Assembly: GCA_964643005.1 (NCBI GenBank)
Contig: CAZXQI010000046.1
Coordinates: 1-27,189, forward strand
Direction of reading: 5' to 3'
From: UBA6168 sp964643005
GTDB taxonomy: Bacteria; Bacteroidota; Bacteroidia; Chitinophagales; Saprospiraceae
Length of the DNA stretch: 27,189 nt
Both the position numbers and the translations under genes were made by a program. Under the pieces are notes generated by a model, which worked only from the letters and a program-made list of their open reading frames with translations, was not told the DNA's origin and did not search any database. Of the stretch, positions 1 through 7,430 are shown in pieces. Within the stretch, counting starts at the first letter, position 1. Every line of letters starts with the position of its first letter.

Positions 1-72
1 TGCACGACTATTTTGAAATAATTATTTTACAAGGTCAATAGCTCAACGCGTTAAGAATAAAGAAGGGAAAAG

Positions 73-146
73 TGGAGACAGTCAGATTCGAACCGACGGC
101 CTTCCCGATGCAATCGGGACGCTCTAACCACCTGTGCTATACCGCT
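73..146 (-). tRNA. tRNA-like gene with UGC anticodon, mosaic and probably defective (copy 1)
   Basis: Read on the minus strand this is a 74-nt cloverleaf-like sequence. The 3' half (variable loop, T arm with TTCGAAT, end TCTCCA) resembles the tRNA-Ala(GGC) at 379-452. The 5' half differs: its D-arm begins GCAC instead of GCTC, and the acceptor strand AGCGGTA pairs badly with TGTCTCC (positions 1:72 and 3:70 mismatch). The anticodon arm is a perfect inverted repeat, TCCCGAT-TGC-ATCGGGA. It gives a 5-bp stem and the loop ATTGCAT, so the anticodon would be UGC (Ala). The alanine identity pair G3:U70 is absent and CCA is not encoded. It may be a tRNA pseudogene, a recombinant, or an assembly chimera next to the N run. 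Confidence 0.55.
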
Positions 147-150
147 TTTT

Positions 151-250
151 NNNNNNNNNNNNNNNNNNNNNNNNNNNNNNNNNNNNNNNNNNNNNNNNNN
201 NNNNNNNNNNNNNNNNNNNNNNNNNNNNNNNNNNNNNNNNNNNNNNNNNN
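151..250. other. Assembly gap of 100 N inside the tRNA cluster
   Basis: Exactly 100 N, the usual placeholder for a gap of unknown size. It lies between two near-identical tRNA-like copies with the same flanking A/G-rich spacer, so it probably marks a collapsed or unresolved tandem tRNA array. The number of tRNA copies here is therefore unknown. Confidence 0.97.
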
Positions 251-409
251 TGAAAAAGAAAAAGAAAGGAAAAAGTGGAGATAGTCGGATTCGAACCGAC
301 GGCCTTCCCGATGCAATCAGGACGCTCTAACCACCTGTGCTATACCGCTTTTTTGAAAAAGAAAAAGAAAGGAAAAAGTGGAGATAGTCGGATTCGAACC
401 GACGGCCTC
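251..409. repeat. Direct repeat of tRNA 3' half plus A/G-rich spacer
   Basis: A segment of about 56 nt recurs at 251-306 and 354-409 with a period of 103 nt. It contains the spacer TGAAAAAGAAAAAGAAAGG and the 3' half of the tRNA (GTGGAGATAGTCGGATTCGA onward). The unit spans one tRNA gene plus its spacer, as expected of a tandem tRNA duplication. Copy 1 at 73-146 has a diverged version (GACAGTCAGA where the others have GATAGTCGGA). Confidence 0.85.
276..349 (-). tRNA. tRNA-like gene with UGC anticodon, mosaic and probably defective (copy 2)
   Basis: A second 74-nt tRNA-like copy on the minus strand. Its T arm and 3' end are identical to the neighbouring tRNA-Ala(GGC), while the 5' half (AGCGGTA, then GCAC in the D arm) is that of copy 1. 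The anticodon arm is TCCTGAT-TGC-ATCGGGA, one base different from copy 1, which turns a C-G pair into T-G. The loop again reads ATTGCAT, anticodon UGC. The acceptor stem has mismatches at 1:72 and 3:70. The 5' half, the anticodon arm and the 3' half therefore seem to have different origins. A functional Ala(UGC) tRNA looks unlikely. Confidence 0.55.
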
Positions 410-452
410 TTGCATGCCATGCAAACGCTCTAGCCAACTGAGCTATACCCCC
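379..452 (-). tRNA. tRNA-Ala(GGC)
   Basis: A complete 74-nt cloverleaf on the minus strand. The acceptor GGGGGTA pairs with TATCTCC and includes the G3:U70 wobble that identifies alanine tRNAs. The D stem is GCTC/GAGC. The anticodon stem TTTGC/GCAAG holds loop ATGGCAT, so the anticodon is GGC. The T stem is GTCGG/CCGAC with loop TTCGAAT, and the discriminator is A. CCA is not encoded. It is the first gene of the cluster downstream of the ABC permease and the only one there with an intact fold. Confidence 0.93.
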
Positions 453-481
453 GTTTCAAATGCCTGCTTCCCAAGCGGCTG

Positions 482-508
482 CAAAAATAGACTTTTTCGG
501 CGAATGAA
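482..508 (-). promoter_or_regulatory. Putative Bacteroidota-type promoter for the left tRNA cluster
   Basis: On the minus strand TATTTTTG at 482-489 matches the Bacteroidota -7 element TAnnTTTG, about 30 nt upstream of the tRNA-Ala 5' end. A weak -33 candidate (TTC) lies at 506-508. Its place between the permease stop codon and the first tRNA supports the call; the weak -33 lowers it. Confidence 0.45.
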
Positions 509-527
509 CCCTACATTGGAGAAAAAA

Positions 528-1856
528 TTACTCCTTAGAGAAAGTCCACTTCATCAATTCTTTGAAGCCTGCCTTTTTGCCATACATCAAAATGCCGACG
601 CGGTAAATCCTGCCGGAGAGCCAGACAAAAAAGATGGCGGAGGCTATCAATAGCAGGACTGAAACAGCTATTTCCCACAGCGGAGGCTCAAAGGCCAGGC
701 GGGCGGGCATGATGATAGGAGAAAACAGCGGAATCATAGACATCCAGACGGCCATTGGGCTGTTGGGGCTTTCGACTACCGGAGTGATGAGGATGATGGA
801 GAGAATGATCGGCGCCATGGCGACCATCGTCAGCGACTGGCCTTCTCCCATATCGTCGCCCATTGCCGAGCCGACTGCTGCAAAGAGCGATGCGTAGATG
901 AAATATCCTCCCAGGAAATAAATGACAAACAGGGGAAGAATAAGTCCCCAGTTCTGGCTGGCAACCAACTGGAAAATTTCCGAGGTCTGACCCATCACTT
1001 CCTCCTGAGGTATTCCCTGCATCGGACTCATCGCCGTCTGGGTAGCGGACGGATCCATGTCTAAGAAGGAGCCTGCCACGAGCGACAGAACTATCGTCAG
1101 AATTATCCAGATGAGCATCTGAGTGAGGCCGACACCGCTGACGCCGATAATTTTGCCCATCATCAATTGGAATGGTCTGACTGAAGAAATGATAACTTCG
1201 ACGATGCGATTGGTCTTTTCCTCCATGACTGAACGCATAATCATCGTCCCATAGACCAGGAGAATAATATAAATGGTAAAGGCGGAAACGTAGCCAATGA
1301 CGGTGGCGATAACGGCGCTGTTCTTTTTATTGGTCTCTACTAATTTTCCCGCATCATCGAAGGCTACTTCCTTTTGCTCAATGGAGACATCCGTTTTAAA
1401 ACCGTCCATGATTTGTTCGTCGTAGCCGGCCAATCTGATTTTTTGCTTCTCCACCTGGGCGGCCACCTGATTCTCAATATAGCTGGTGGTTCCCAGGGAT
1501 ATCTGGTCTTCGGAGTAGTAGCTGATTTTCAATTTCTTAGTCGTATCCTGAAAGGCGGGGATATACAGCACCCCATCAAAGTTTCTGCCTTTGTAGGTGG
1601 CTTTCAGTATGTCTAAAGGCTCGTCCAGCAAAGTAAAAACCGCCTTGGAAGAAGTGTCCTTTGGAACGACAAAAGCGCCAGAGTCATCCCTGACGGCTAT
1701 ATTTCTCGTTTCATTCCCTGCAAAAATTTGCACTAGAACGGGGATGGCAAAGAGCGCTACAAAAACCAGCGGCGATAATAAGGTAATCAGGATGAAGCTT
1801 TTTTTCTTCACCCTGGTAAGATATTCCCGTTCGACGATGAGCCAGAGTTTATTCAT
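528..1856 (-). CDS. ABC-2 type exporter permease, NatB-like
   Basis: A 442-residue integral membrane protein, the permease half of an ABC exporter. The N-terminus (MNKLWLIVEREYLTRVKKKS) is the typical cytoplasmic lead-in of ABC-2/NatB permeases. It is followed by a first membrane helix (about 20-45), a large extracytoplasmic region (about 46-185), and a cluster of helices from about 190 to the C-terminus. The stretch EEKTNRIVEVIISSVRPF after the second helix is characteristic of this family. The start ATG lies 23 nt after the stop of the ATPase gene at 1880-2800, so the two form an operon. Family members export Na+ or other cations and various small molecules; the substrate cannot be told from sequence. 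Confidence 0.88.
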   Translation of the reverse strand: MNKLWLIVEREYLTRVKKKSFILITLLSPLVFVALFAIPVLVQIFAGNETRNIAVRDDSGAFVVPKDTSSKAVFTLLDEPLDILKATYKGRNFDGVLYIPAFQDTTKKLKISYYSEDQISLGTTSYIENQVAAQVEKQKIRLAGYDEQIMDGFKTDVSIEQKEVAFDDAGKLVETNKKNSAVIATVIGYVSAFTIYIILLVYGTMIMRSVMEEKTNRIVEVIISSVRPFQLMMGKIIGVSGVGLTQMLIWIILTIVLSLVAGSFLDMDPSATQTAMSPMQGIPQEEVMGQTSEIFQLVASQNWGLILPLFVIYFLGGYFIYASLFAAVGSAMGDDMGEGQSLTMVAMAPIILSIILITPVVESPNSPMAVWMSMIPLFSPIIMPARLAFEPPLWEIAVSVLLLIASAIFFVWLSGRIYRVGILMYGKKAGFKELMKWTFSKE

Positions 1857-1879
1857 TTTTTTAAAAAATTGAAATCTTG

Positions 1880-2800
1880 TTAGGAGTTGGAGCGATTCAC
1901 CTGCCGGATAAAAATCTCATTAATGCCCGGCAATATCTCGTTGAACGAGCGGATATGCACACCCCGGCCGATGAGATAGCGCAGGATTTCGTTGGAATCG
2001 CTGTTCGGGTTTACCTGCACTGTCAGCCTGTAATCTTCCATTGTTCGGAGGCCAAAGGCGCCGCCGGCCAGTCCGCCGCCTCTCAGGTCGGCAGGTAATT
2101 CTCCGTCGTATTCTATTTTGAAAAGATTTTCCTTGAAGCGCTGTTTCACCTCCTGTATTTGTCCTTCCAACACATTTTTCCCTTTGTCAATCAGCACGAT
2201 ATACTCGCACATTTCCTCTACCTGCTCCATGCGGTGAGTGCTGAAAATGATGCTCGTGCCCTGGCGGTTTAATTCCCTGATCTCGTCCTTGATGAGATTG
2301 GTGTTGATAGGGTCTAATCCGCTGAAAGGTTCGTCGAGGATGAGCAATTTGGGTTTGTGCAGCACCGTAGCGATAAACTGAACCTTCTGCTGCATGCCCT
2401 TTGACAATTCTTCTACCTTTTTTCCCCACCAGTCTTTGATGTCGAGGCGGTCAAACCAGTTGAGAAGTTCTCTTTTTGCCTCTTCGGAAGAAAGCCCCTT
2501 CAGCCGAGCCAGATAGGTCAGTTGCTCGCCCACCTTCATTTTCTTGTAAAGACCCCGCTCTTCCGGCATATAGCCAATTTGTGCCGGGTGCTTTGCGCTG
2601 AGCGGTTCGCCGTCTAACCAGATACTGCCGCTGTCGGCTCTGGTAATGGTAGTGATGATGCGAATAAGCGAAGTTTTGCCGGCGCCATTGGGGCCGAGCA
2701 TGCCAAAAATGACGCCCTTGGGGATGTCAAAACTGACGCAATCTACAGCCCTAAAATTTCCGTAATTTTTGACGACCTGGTCGAGGCGAAGAATACTCAT
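1880..2800 (-). CDS. ABC exporter ATP-binding protein, NatA-like
   Basis: A 306-residue cytoplasmic ATPase that powers the adjacent permease. Visible motifs are Walker A GPNGAGKT (36-43), signature LSKGMQQ (132-138), Walker B LLILDEP (152-158) and the switch histidine in STHR (H189). The C-terminal part after about residue 210 matches the DUF4162-type tail common in NatA/CcmA-like exporters. All nucleotide-binding motifs are intact. The start ATG at 2798-2800 is preceded by an A/T-rich leader without a Shine-Dalgarno sequence. It is co-oriented with, and 152 nt downstream of, the S9 peptidase, so read-through from there is possible. Confidence 0.92.
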   Translation of the reverse strand: MSILRLDQVVKNYGNFRAVDCVSFDIPKGVIFGMLGPNGAGKTSLIRIITTITRADSGSIWLDGEPLSAKHPAQIGYMPEERGLYKKMKVGEQLTYLARLKGLSSEEAKRELLNWFDRLDIKDWWGKKVEELSKGMQQKVQFIATVLHKPKLLILDEPFSGLDPINTNLIKDEIRELNRQGTSIIFSTHRMEQVEEMCEYIVLIDKGKNVLEGQIQEVKQRFKENLFKIEYDGELPADLRGGGLAGGAFGLRTMEDYRLTVQVNPNSDSNEILRYLIGRGVHIRSFNEILPGINEIFIRQVNRSNS

Positions 2801-2952
2801 ATTTTTTAATAGGAAATTTTATGAGGTGAAAATTGAATTCATATTTTCAAAAAAAATTGAAAAAAGAACGGTGCTAAAAAAATCATTGCTAAGCAGGGCC
2901 GCACTAAAATTTCTATTACAGCCCCTTTTTTTTCGATAAAATGAGAGGTAGT

Positions 2953-5115
2953 TTATTGTTTCGACTTTGCCCTGCCAGCCAGGTCGAGCATAAAGGCGTA
3001 TTCCAAAGCCACTTCCCTGAACGCTCTAAAGCGCCCGGACTGCCCGCCGTGACCGGCATCCATGTTGGTGTGAAGGATGAGCGGGTTTTGGTCGGTTTTT
3101 ATTTCTCTCAATTTGGCCACCCACTTCGCCGGCTCCCAATATTGCACCTGTGAATCGTGCAGGCCGGTAGTTACGAGCATGGCGGGGTAATCTTTCGGCT
3201 CCACCTGATCATAAGGCGAGTAGCTAAGCATGTAATCATAATATTCCTTTTTGTGGGGGTCGCCCCATTCATCCCATTCGAAAGTAGTGAGCGGGATGCT
3301 TTCATCGAGCATGGTCGTCACAATATCTACAAATGGAACTGCGGCTACGACTCCTTTGAAAAGATCGGGGCGCATATTCACCACGGCGCCCATGAGCAGT
3401 CCGCCTGCACTGCCGCCCATCGCAAAAAGATGCTCTTTGTCGGTATATTTTTCGGCAGTCAAAAAATCGGCGCAGTCTATATAATCTGTAAAGGTGTTTT
3501 TCTTTTTCAGGAGTTTGCCGTCGTCGTACCATTGCCGACCCATTTCCTGACCGCCTCGAATGTGGGCGATGGCAAAAGCGAATCCCCTGTCAAGCAGGCT
3601 CAGGCGGGTGCTGCTAAAGTTAGGATCCGTGCTGTATCCGTAAGAGCCATAAGCGTAAAGCAACAGAGGCTGGCTGCCGTCCTTCCTGAATCCCTTCCTA
3701 TAAACAATGGAGACAGGAACTTTTTTCCCATCCCTGGCTGTGGCGTAAATGCGCTCCGACACATAATTATTTTTGTCAAATCCTCCGAGTATCTCCATTT
3801 GCTTCATGGTTTTCAGGGATTTTGAGGGTATAGCGTAATCGTAAACCGTCGGTGGAGTCGTGAGCGACTGGTAGCTAATGCGCAAAACATCCGTATCCCA
3901 GGTAGGATTGTTGCTGAGGCCGGCCACAAAAGAATCTTCTCCGAAGTTCACATAGTGGTCGTCATTCCCATCCCAAGACTTAATCCGAATGTTGCGAATA
4001 CCATTTATGCGCTCCGTGAGAACAAGGTAGTTTTTAAATAAATCAAAGCTTTCCAACAAGATGTCTTCGCGATGGGGAACGAGCTCCTGCCAGTTTTCTT
4101 TGGTCGTTTTGTCTTCCTCCGCAGTCATCAGGCGAAAGTTTTTAGCATCTAAGTTGGTGCGGATGTACCACTTCCCGTCGGCATGGTCTGCCGTGTATTC
4201 GAGATTGCGCTCGCGGGGCTGTAAAATCTGCCATGCTCCATCGGGCGTGTCGGCATTGAGATAGCGGTATTCATTGGATACTGTTTGCCAGGAAGTAATG
4301 AGTAGGTATTTTTTTGATCGGGTCTTGTCAATATCAAGTTCGAAAGTGGGGTCTTCCTCATGGAAAACGACCTGATCCTGAGAAGTATCCGTGCCGAGGC
4401 GATGCTTCAAAACCTTGTAAGCTCTCAGCGTTTCATCTTTGATAGTGTAAAAAACCGTCTTGTTGTCATTGGCCCAGACGACGCTGCCATCGGCGCCGGG
4501 GATGCGTTCTTCAATGGTTTCGCCGGTCTTGAGGTTTTTGAAGCGAATAGTGTAAATGCGTCTGCTAAGGGTGTCTTCGCTATATGCCAGCCAGCGGTTG
4601 TCGGGGCTGACTTCCATGGTGGAGACGTTGTAAAAGTCAAATGGCTCCGCCAGTTCATTCAGGTTGAGCATTATCTGTTCCGCCGCATTGAGCGTCTCTT
4701 TCTTCCGGCAATAGATGGGATACTCCAGCCCTTCCTCATACCGATAATAGTACCAATACCCATTGTCGATCTGTGGAACGGATTCATCCTTTTCCTTAAT
4801 CCGGCTTTTTATCTCCTGAAAAAGAGTCTCCTGCAAATCTTTCAATCCGGAGGTAACCTGGTCAGTGTAGTTGTTTTCAGCTTCGAGATAAGCGATGACC
4901 TCCGGATTGTCCCTTTCGTTTAGCCAGTAATAGTCGTCTATACGAGTTTGGCCATGCTCTTTTAGCTCTTTCGGCTTTTTAGCGGCGATGGGAGGAGGAA
5001 GCGTCATTTTATCGTACATGGTGGTCTGGTTATCGCCATTCCCGGCGGGTTTAGTTTTACAGGCGGCAAAGATGAGGATTGAAAGGGAGACGAGGAAAAG
5101 GCGGGTTAGAAGCAT
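2953..5115 (-). CDS. Lipoprotein prolyl oligopeptidase family S9 (oligopeptidase B-like)
   Basis: A 720-residue serine peptidase of family S9A, related to protease II/oligopeptidase B, which cleaves short peptides after basic residues. The N-terminus is a lipoprotein signal (MLLTRLFLVSLSILIFAAC, lipid-bearing Cys19), so it should be anchored in the envelope rather than cytosolic like E. coli PtrB. A beta-propeller occupies roughly residues 110-430, followed by an alpha/beta hydrolase domain. The catalytic triad is visible as Ser569 in GGSAGG, Asp654 in GLHDSQV and His689 in DAGHGG. Length fits the family. In Bacteroidota such secreted S9 enzymes probably digest peptides for nutrition; the exact specificity is inferred only from similarity. 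Confidence 0.92.
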   Translation of the reverse strand: MLLTRLFLVSLSILIFAACKTKPAGNGDNQTTMYDKMTLPPPIAAKKPKELKEHGQTRIDDYYWLNERDNPEVIAYLEAENNYTDQVTSGLKDLQETLFQEIKSRIKEKDESVPQIDNGYWYYYRYEEGLEYPIYCRKKETLNAAEQIMLNLNELAEPFDFYNVSTMEVSPDNRWLAYSEDTLSRRIYTIRFKNLKTGETIEERIPGADGSVVWANDNKTVFYTIKDETLRAYKVLKHRLGTDTSQDQVVFHEEDPTFELDIDKTRSKKYLLITSWQTVSNEYRYLNADTPDGAWQILQPRERNLEYTADHADGKWYIRTNLDAKNFRLMTAEEDKTTKENWQELVPHREDILLESFDLFKNYLVLTERINGIRNIRIKSWDGNDDHYVNFGEDSFVAGLSNNPTWDTDVLRISYQSLTTPPTVYDYAIPSKSLKTMKQMEILGGFDKNNYVSERIYATARDGKKVPVSIVYRKGFRKDGSQPLLLYAYGSYGYSTDPNFSSTRLSLLDRGFAFAIAHIRGGQEMGRQWYDDGKLLKKKNTFTDYIDCADFLTAEKYTDKEHLFAMGGSAGGLLMGAVVNMRPDLFKGVVAAVPFVDIVTTMLDESIPLTTFEWDEWGDPHKKEYYDYMLSYSPYDQVEPKDYPAMLVTTGLHDSQVQYWEPAKWVAKLREIKTDQNPLILHTNMDAGHGGQSGRFRAFREVALEYAFMLDLAGRAKSKQ

Positions 5116-5131
5116 GTCTATAGAGTTTGGG

Positions 5132-5156
5132 CAAATGTAAAACTGTTTTGGGGCAA
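5132..5156 (-). promoter_or_regulatory. Putative promoter of the S9 peptidase gene
   Basis: Minus-strand TACATTTG at 5132-5139 is an exact -7 element (TAnnTTTG), 17 nt before the ATG. A TTG at 5154-5156 could be the -33 element, but the spacing is short (14 nt instead of about 19). The same 12-nt string, GGGCAAATGTAA on the plus strand, occurs upstream of the THX gene. Confidence 0.4.
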
Positions 5157-5304
5157 TGTATTTTCTATTTTTTTAAAACATAATATTCACGTTGCCACAG
5201 GCAAAGGAATTTTAAAATCATAAAAATAGCGTAATAGGCAACGCAGGCCGGAAGGGAAGTTAAGTTGTGAGGAGAGAAGTCTGGTTGGTTAAAAAAATAA
5301 GACG

Positions 5305-5335
5305 AAAGGCTACCGATTAACTCGGAAGCCTTTTT
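5305..5335 (+). terminator. Rho-independent terminator-like hairpin, possibly bidirectional
   Basis: Arms AAAGGCT-A-CCGA and TCGG-A-AGCCTTT enclose the loop TTAAC, with one A-A mismatch, followed on the plus strand by T5. Read on the minus strand the stem is followed by TTTCGTCTTATTTTTTT. It may therefore end the sigma-factor operon, which transcribes toward it; no plus-strand gene lies upstream. Confidence 0.6.
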
Positions 5336-5403
5336 CATCTCATTTCAAAACCTTACCCACCCGGGGGCAGGTAATTCAGTAAAAAAAAAGGGGGGGGGTA
5401 GAA

Positions 5404-5423
5404 TGTCGGTATTGCTACCGACA
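5404..5423. repeat. Perfect 8-bp hairpin
   Basis: TGTCGGTA and TACCGACA flank the loop TTGC. On the minus strand it is followed by the C9T9 tract, a second possible stop for sigma-operon transcripts. It shares GCTACCGA with the terminator hairpin 95 nt away. Confidence 0.65.
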
Positions 5424-5558
5424 CATTGTTATTTTCTTATAGTGTGTGGGCATACCCAGGTCTGGTCTTTTAGATTTGGGAAAAGTAACCCGGACGGCTA
5501 AAGATTCCGTTGCGGACTTTAAACCCAAATTTGTACGACTCAAACTTCGGTTGATTTT

Positions 5559-6230
5559 CTAATTCCCCCTCTGCGTTGTTTCCAGGTAAGCCGAAGCTCC
5601 AGGATTCTGCATCAGTGTGTAGAGCATTTCCTTGGCTCGGAAAAGCTGAGCTTTTACCGTACCGAGAGGAATGTCAAGTTCCAGGGCGATTTCTTCGTAG
5701 CTCAGCTCTTCGTAGTATCTCAACTCAATCATGAGGCGATACTTTTTGCTGAGCTGACCCAGGGTCCTGCGCACCATTTGCAGGCGTTGCTGCCGGATGA
5801 CTTCTTCTTCGGGGTTGCGGCCATGCTGGCGGATGCTACCCGTAAAGTCTTTGTCGCTCTGAGGTTCAAAGGGTTGATCTATGGACAGAAAATGGAGCCT
5901 TTTCTTGCGGATGTGATCAATGCAATTGTTCACTGCAATTTTAAACAGCCAAGTAGAAAACGCATAGTGGGGCGCATACGTGGACAGTTTGTTAAAAGCC
6001 TTTCCAAATGCCTCGAGCGTTAGGTCTTCTGCGTCGTCATGATTGCGAACCATTTTGAACAAATGGCTGTAAACAGAGGGACGATAGCGCTCCAAAAGAG
6101 CGGCATAAGCCTGTTGTTCGCCGGCAATTGCCGATAGTACCAGTTGATAATCCTCCGAGGCCTTTGGTGAAAGCCTGCTTGCGCTAATAGGAGTTGTTGT
6201 GGTGGTGTGTTTCGTTAGTGTTAATTCCAT
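5559..6230 (-). CDS. ECF-type RNA polymerase sigma factor
   Basis: A 223-residue sigma-70 family factor of the extracytoplasmic-function type, which redirects RNA polymerase to its own promoters. Region 2 spans about residues 46-112 (HDDAEDLTLEAFGKAF, then FSTWLFKIAVNNCIDHIR). Region 4 spans about 152-205, with the helix-turn-helix LSYEEIALELDIPLGTVKAQ. A longer reading from 6320 exists, but the ATG at 6228-6230 is preferred: it overlaps the last 10 nt of the glycosyltransferase gene (ATGGAATTAA), a classic sign of translational coupling, and the extra residues do not resemble a sigma factor. The final gene of a three-gene operon. No anti-sigma gene is adjacent, unlike many ECF systems. Confidence 0.92.
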   Translation of the reverse strand: MELTLTKHTTTTTPISASRLSPKASEDYQLVLSAIAGEQQAYAALLERYRPSVYSHLFKMVRNHDDAEDLTLEAFGKAFNKLSTYAPHYAFSTWLFKIAVNNCIDHIRKKRLHFLSIDQPFEPQSDKDFTGSIRQHGRNPEEEVIRQQRLQMVRRTLGQLSKKYRLMIELRYYEELSYEEIALELDIPLGTVKAQLFRAKEMLYTLMQNPGASAYLETTQRGN

Positions 6231-7381
6231 TTCTGGGTGTCTTTGTTCATGAGAATGGGCGGGGAGAATACGGAGTAGTAAATGACGAGAGCAGCGTCCA
6301 GAAGCGGAGTCCAAATCCACAAAGAGCGTTGCCGCAACTTGTGAAATACCAAAGCACTAACGACCATTACTACACTTATCCTAACCGCATATCCCAATAG
6401 AGCAAATATTGTGCTAATTTTTAATATAACCAAGATAAATAAAAGAACGTAGTGTAGTAAGTGACTCATAATCAACGAGGAAAGCAGTAATTTATGTTTT
6501 AATTTATAATGCTTCCCCGTTGTAAAGTGCCTCGTTTTCTGGCGGTAGTACTCCTGCCATGTTGCTTTTGGTTTAGAGAAAACAAAGGTATCAGGATGGA
6601 GCTGAATGCCGACGTTACCTTTGTGGGCTACCTCATTAATAAAGAGATCGTCATCCCCTGAAGCAAGGTATTCATGCCTTTGAAATCCTCCCGTCCGATC
6701 GAATAGCGCCCTATAATAAGCCAGGTTTCGTCCAACTCCCATGTAGGGTGTCCCTGCTATGGCAAATGCTAAATACTGCATAGCCGTATAACAAGCTTCA
6801 AACCTGATAAACTTGTTCAGGGGACCAGGGGCCTCGTCGTAGGGCGAAAATCCCAGCACGATTTCGGTGTTCTCATTCATGCCTGCCACCATTCCCTGTA
6901 TCCAGTTCCTGGTAGCCGGCACGCAGTCGGCATCCGTCAGCAAGAGTGTGTCGTATCTTGCCTGCTCAATCCCTTTCGCTAATGCGAATTTTTTCCCTAT
7001 TCTCTTATCATCAAAATTGACAATACGTAAATGCTTGAATTTACGCTGCAAATATGATAATTCCTTTAAACTATTGTCTAACGAATTATGGTTAACTACC
7101 AGAACTTCAAAGGAACGGTAGGATTGATTTAGGATACGGGCGAGATTGGAGCGAAGATTTTCTGCTTCATTGTGCGCACAGATGATTACGGAGACGGAAA
7201 CCGGTTTTTTTAGCTCCCGGGAGGAGTCGGACTGAGTCTGATTTTTTTGTCTCCGCTCCCCTGTCTGTTCTTTTTCTACTTTCCAAAATGCCAGGCGCAC
7301 AAAGAAATACAGCCAAAAAAACAACTGTACAGCAGTGACTGCAAAAAAGAGATAAAGGATGATTTGTTGATATATCGGCAC
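6221..7381 (-). CDS. Membrane glycosyltransferase, family 2
   Basis: A 386-residue inverting glycosyltransferase with a GT-A fold. One N-terminal helix (about 5-33) is followed by the catalytic domain: VSVIICAHNEAENL (about 63-76), the metal-binding DAD (150-152) in LLTDADC, the acceptor-site segment SGDDDLFINE, and QKTRH in the place of the QxxRW motif. Two or three helices close the protein. It probably transfers sugar to a lipid or envelope polysaccharide; substrate unknown. The start must be GTG at 7379-7381, because an in-frame stop lies two codons upstream and no Met occurs until about residue 165. It lies 50 nt after the acyltransferase and overlaps the sigma gene by 10 nt. Confidence 0.9.
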   Translation of the reverse strand: MPIYQQIILYLFFAVTAVQLFFWLYFFVRLAFWKVEKEQTGERRQKNQTQSDSSRELKKPVSVSVIICAHNEAENLRSNLARILNQSYRSFEVLVVNHNSLDNSLKELSYLQRKFKHLRIVNFDDKRIGKKFALAKGIEQARYDTLLLTDADCVPATRNWIQGMVAGMNENTEIVLGFSPYDEAPGPLNKFIRFEACYTAMQYLAFAIAGTPYMGVGRNLAYYRALFDRTGGFQRHEYLASGDDDLFINEVAHKGNVGIQLHPDTFVFSKPKATWQEYYRQKTRHFTTGKHYKLKHKLLLSSLIMSHLLHYVLLFILVILKISTIFALLGYAVRISVVMVVSALVFHKLRQRSLWIWTPLLDAALVIYYSVFSPPILMNKDTQKWN

Positions 7382-7430
7382 GGCTTAGTCAAAGCGCATT
7401 TTGAGGATTAGGATTTAGCTCGTCTATTGA

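Larger units (their letters stand above)
5116..5558. other. 443-nt gene-free region with hairpins and an A9G9 tract
   Basis: No plausible protein gene. It holds the peptidase promoter, two hairpins (5305-5333 and 5404-5423) that share the string GCTACCGA, and a run of nine A followed by nine G at 5381-5398. There is also an inverted repeat in which TTTGGG near 5474-5479 faces CCCAAA near 5523-5528. It is downstream of the sigma-factor operon and upstream of the peptidase, both on the minus strand. Confidence 0.7.

Noticed and set aside
3157..3825. 222-residue plus-strand frame within the S9 peptidase gene
   Set aside because: It is antisense to the catalytic domain, whose Ser-Asp-His triad reads on the minus strand.
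6231..6320. N-terminal extension of the sigma factor to an upstream start at 6320
   Set aside because: The extra 30 residues are His/Arg-rich and unlike sigma factors, and they are the out-of-frame end of the glycosyltransferase gene. The ATG at 6230 with the 10-nt overlap is a better start.
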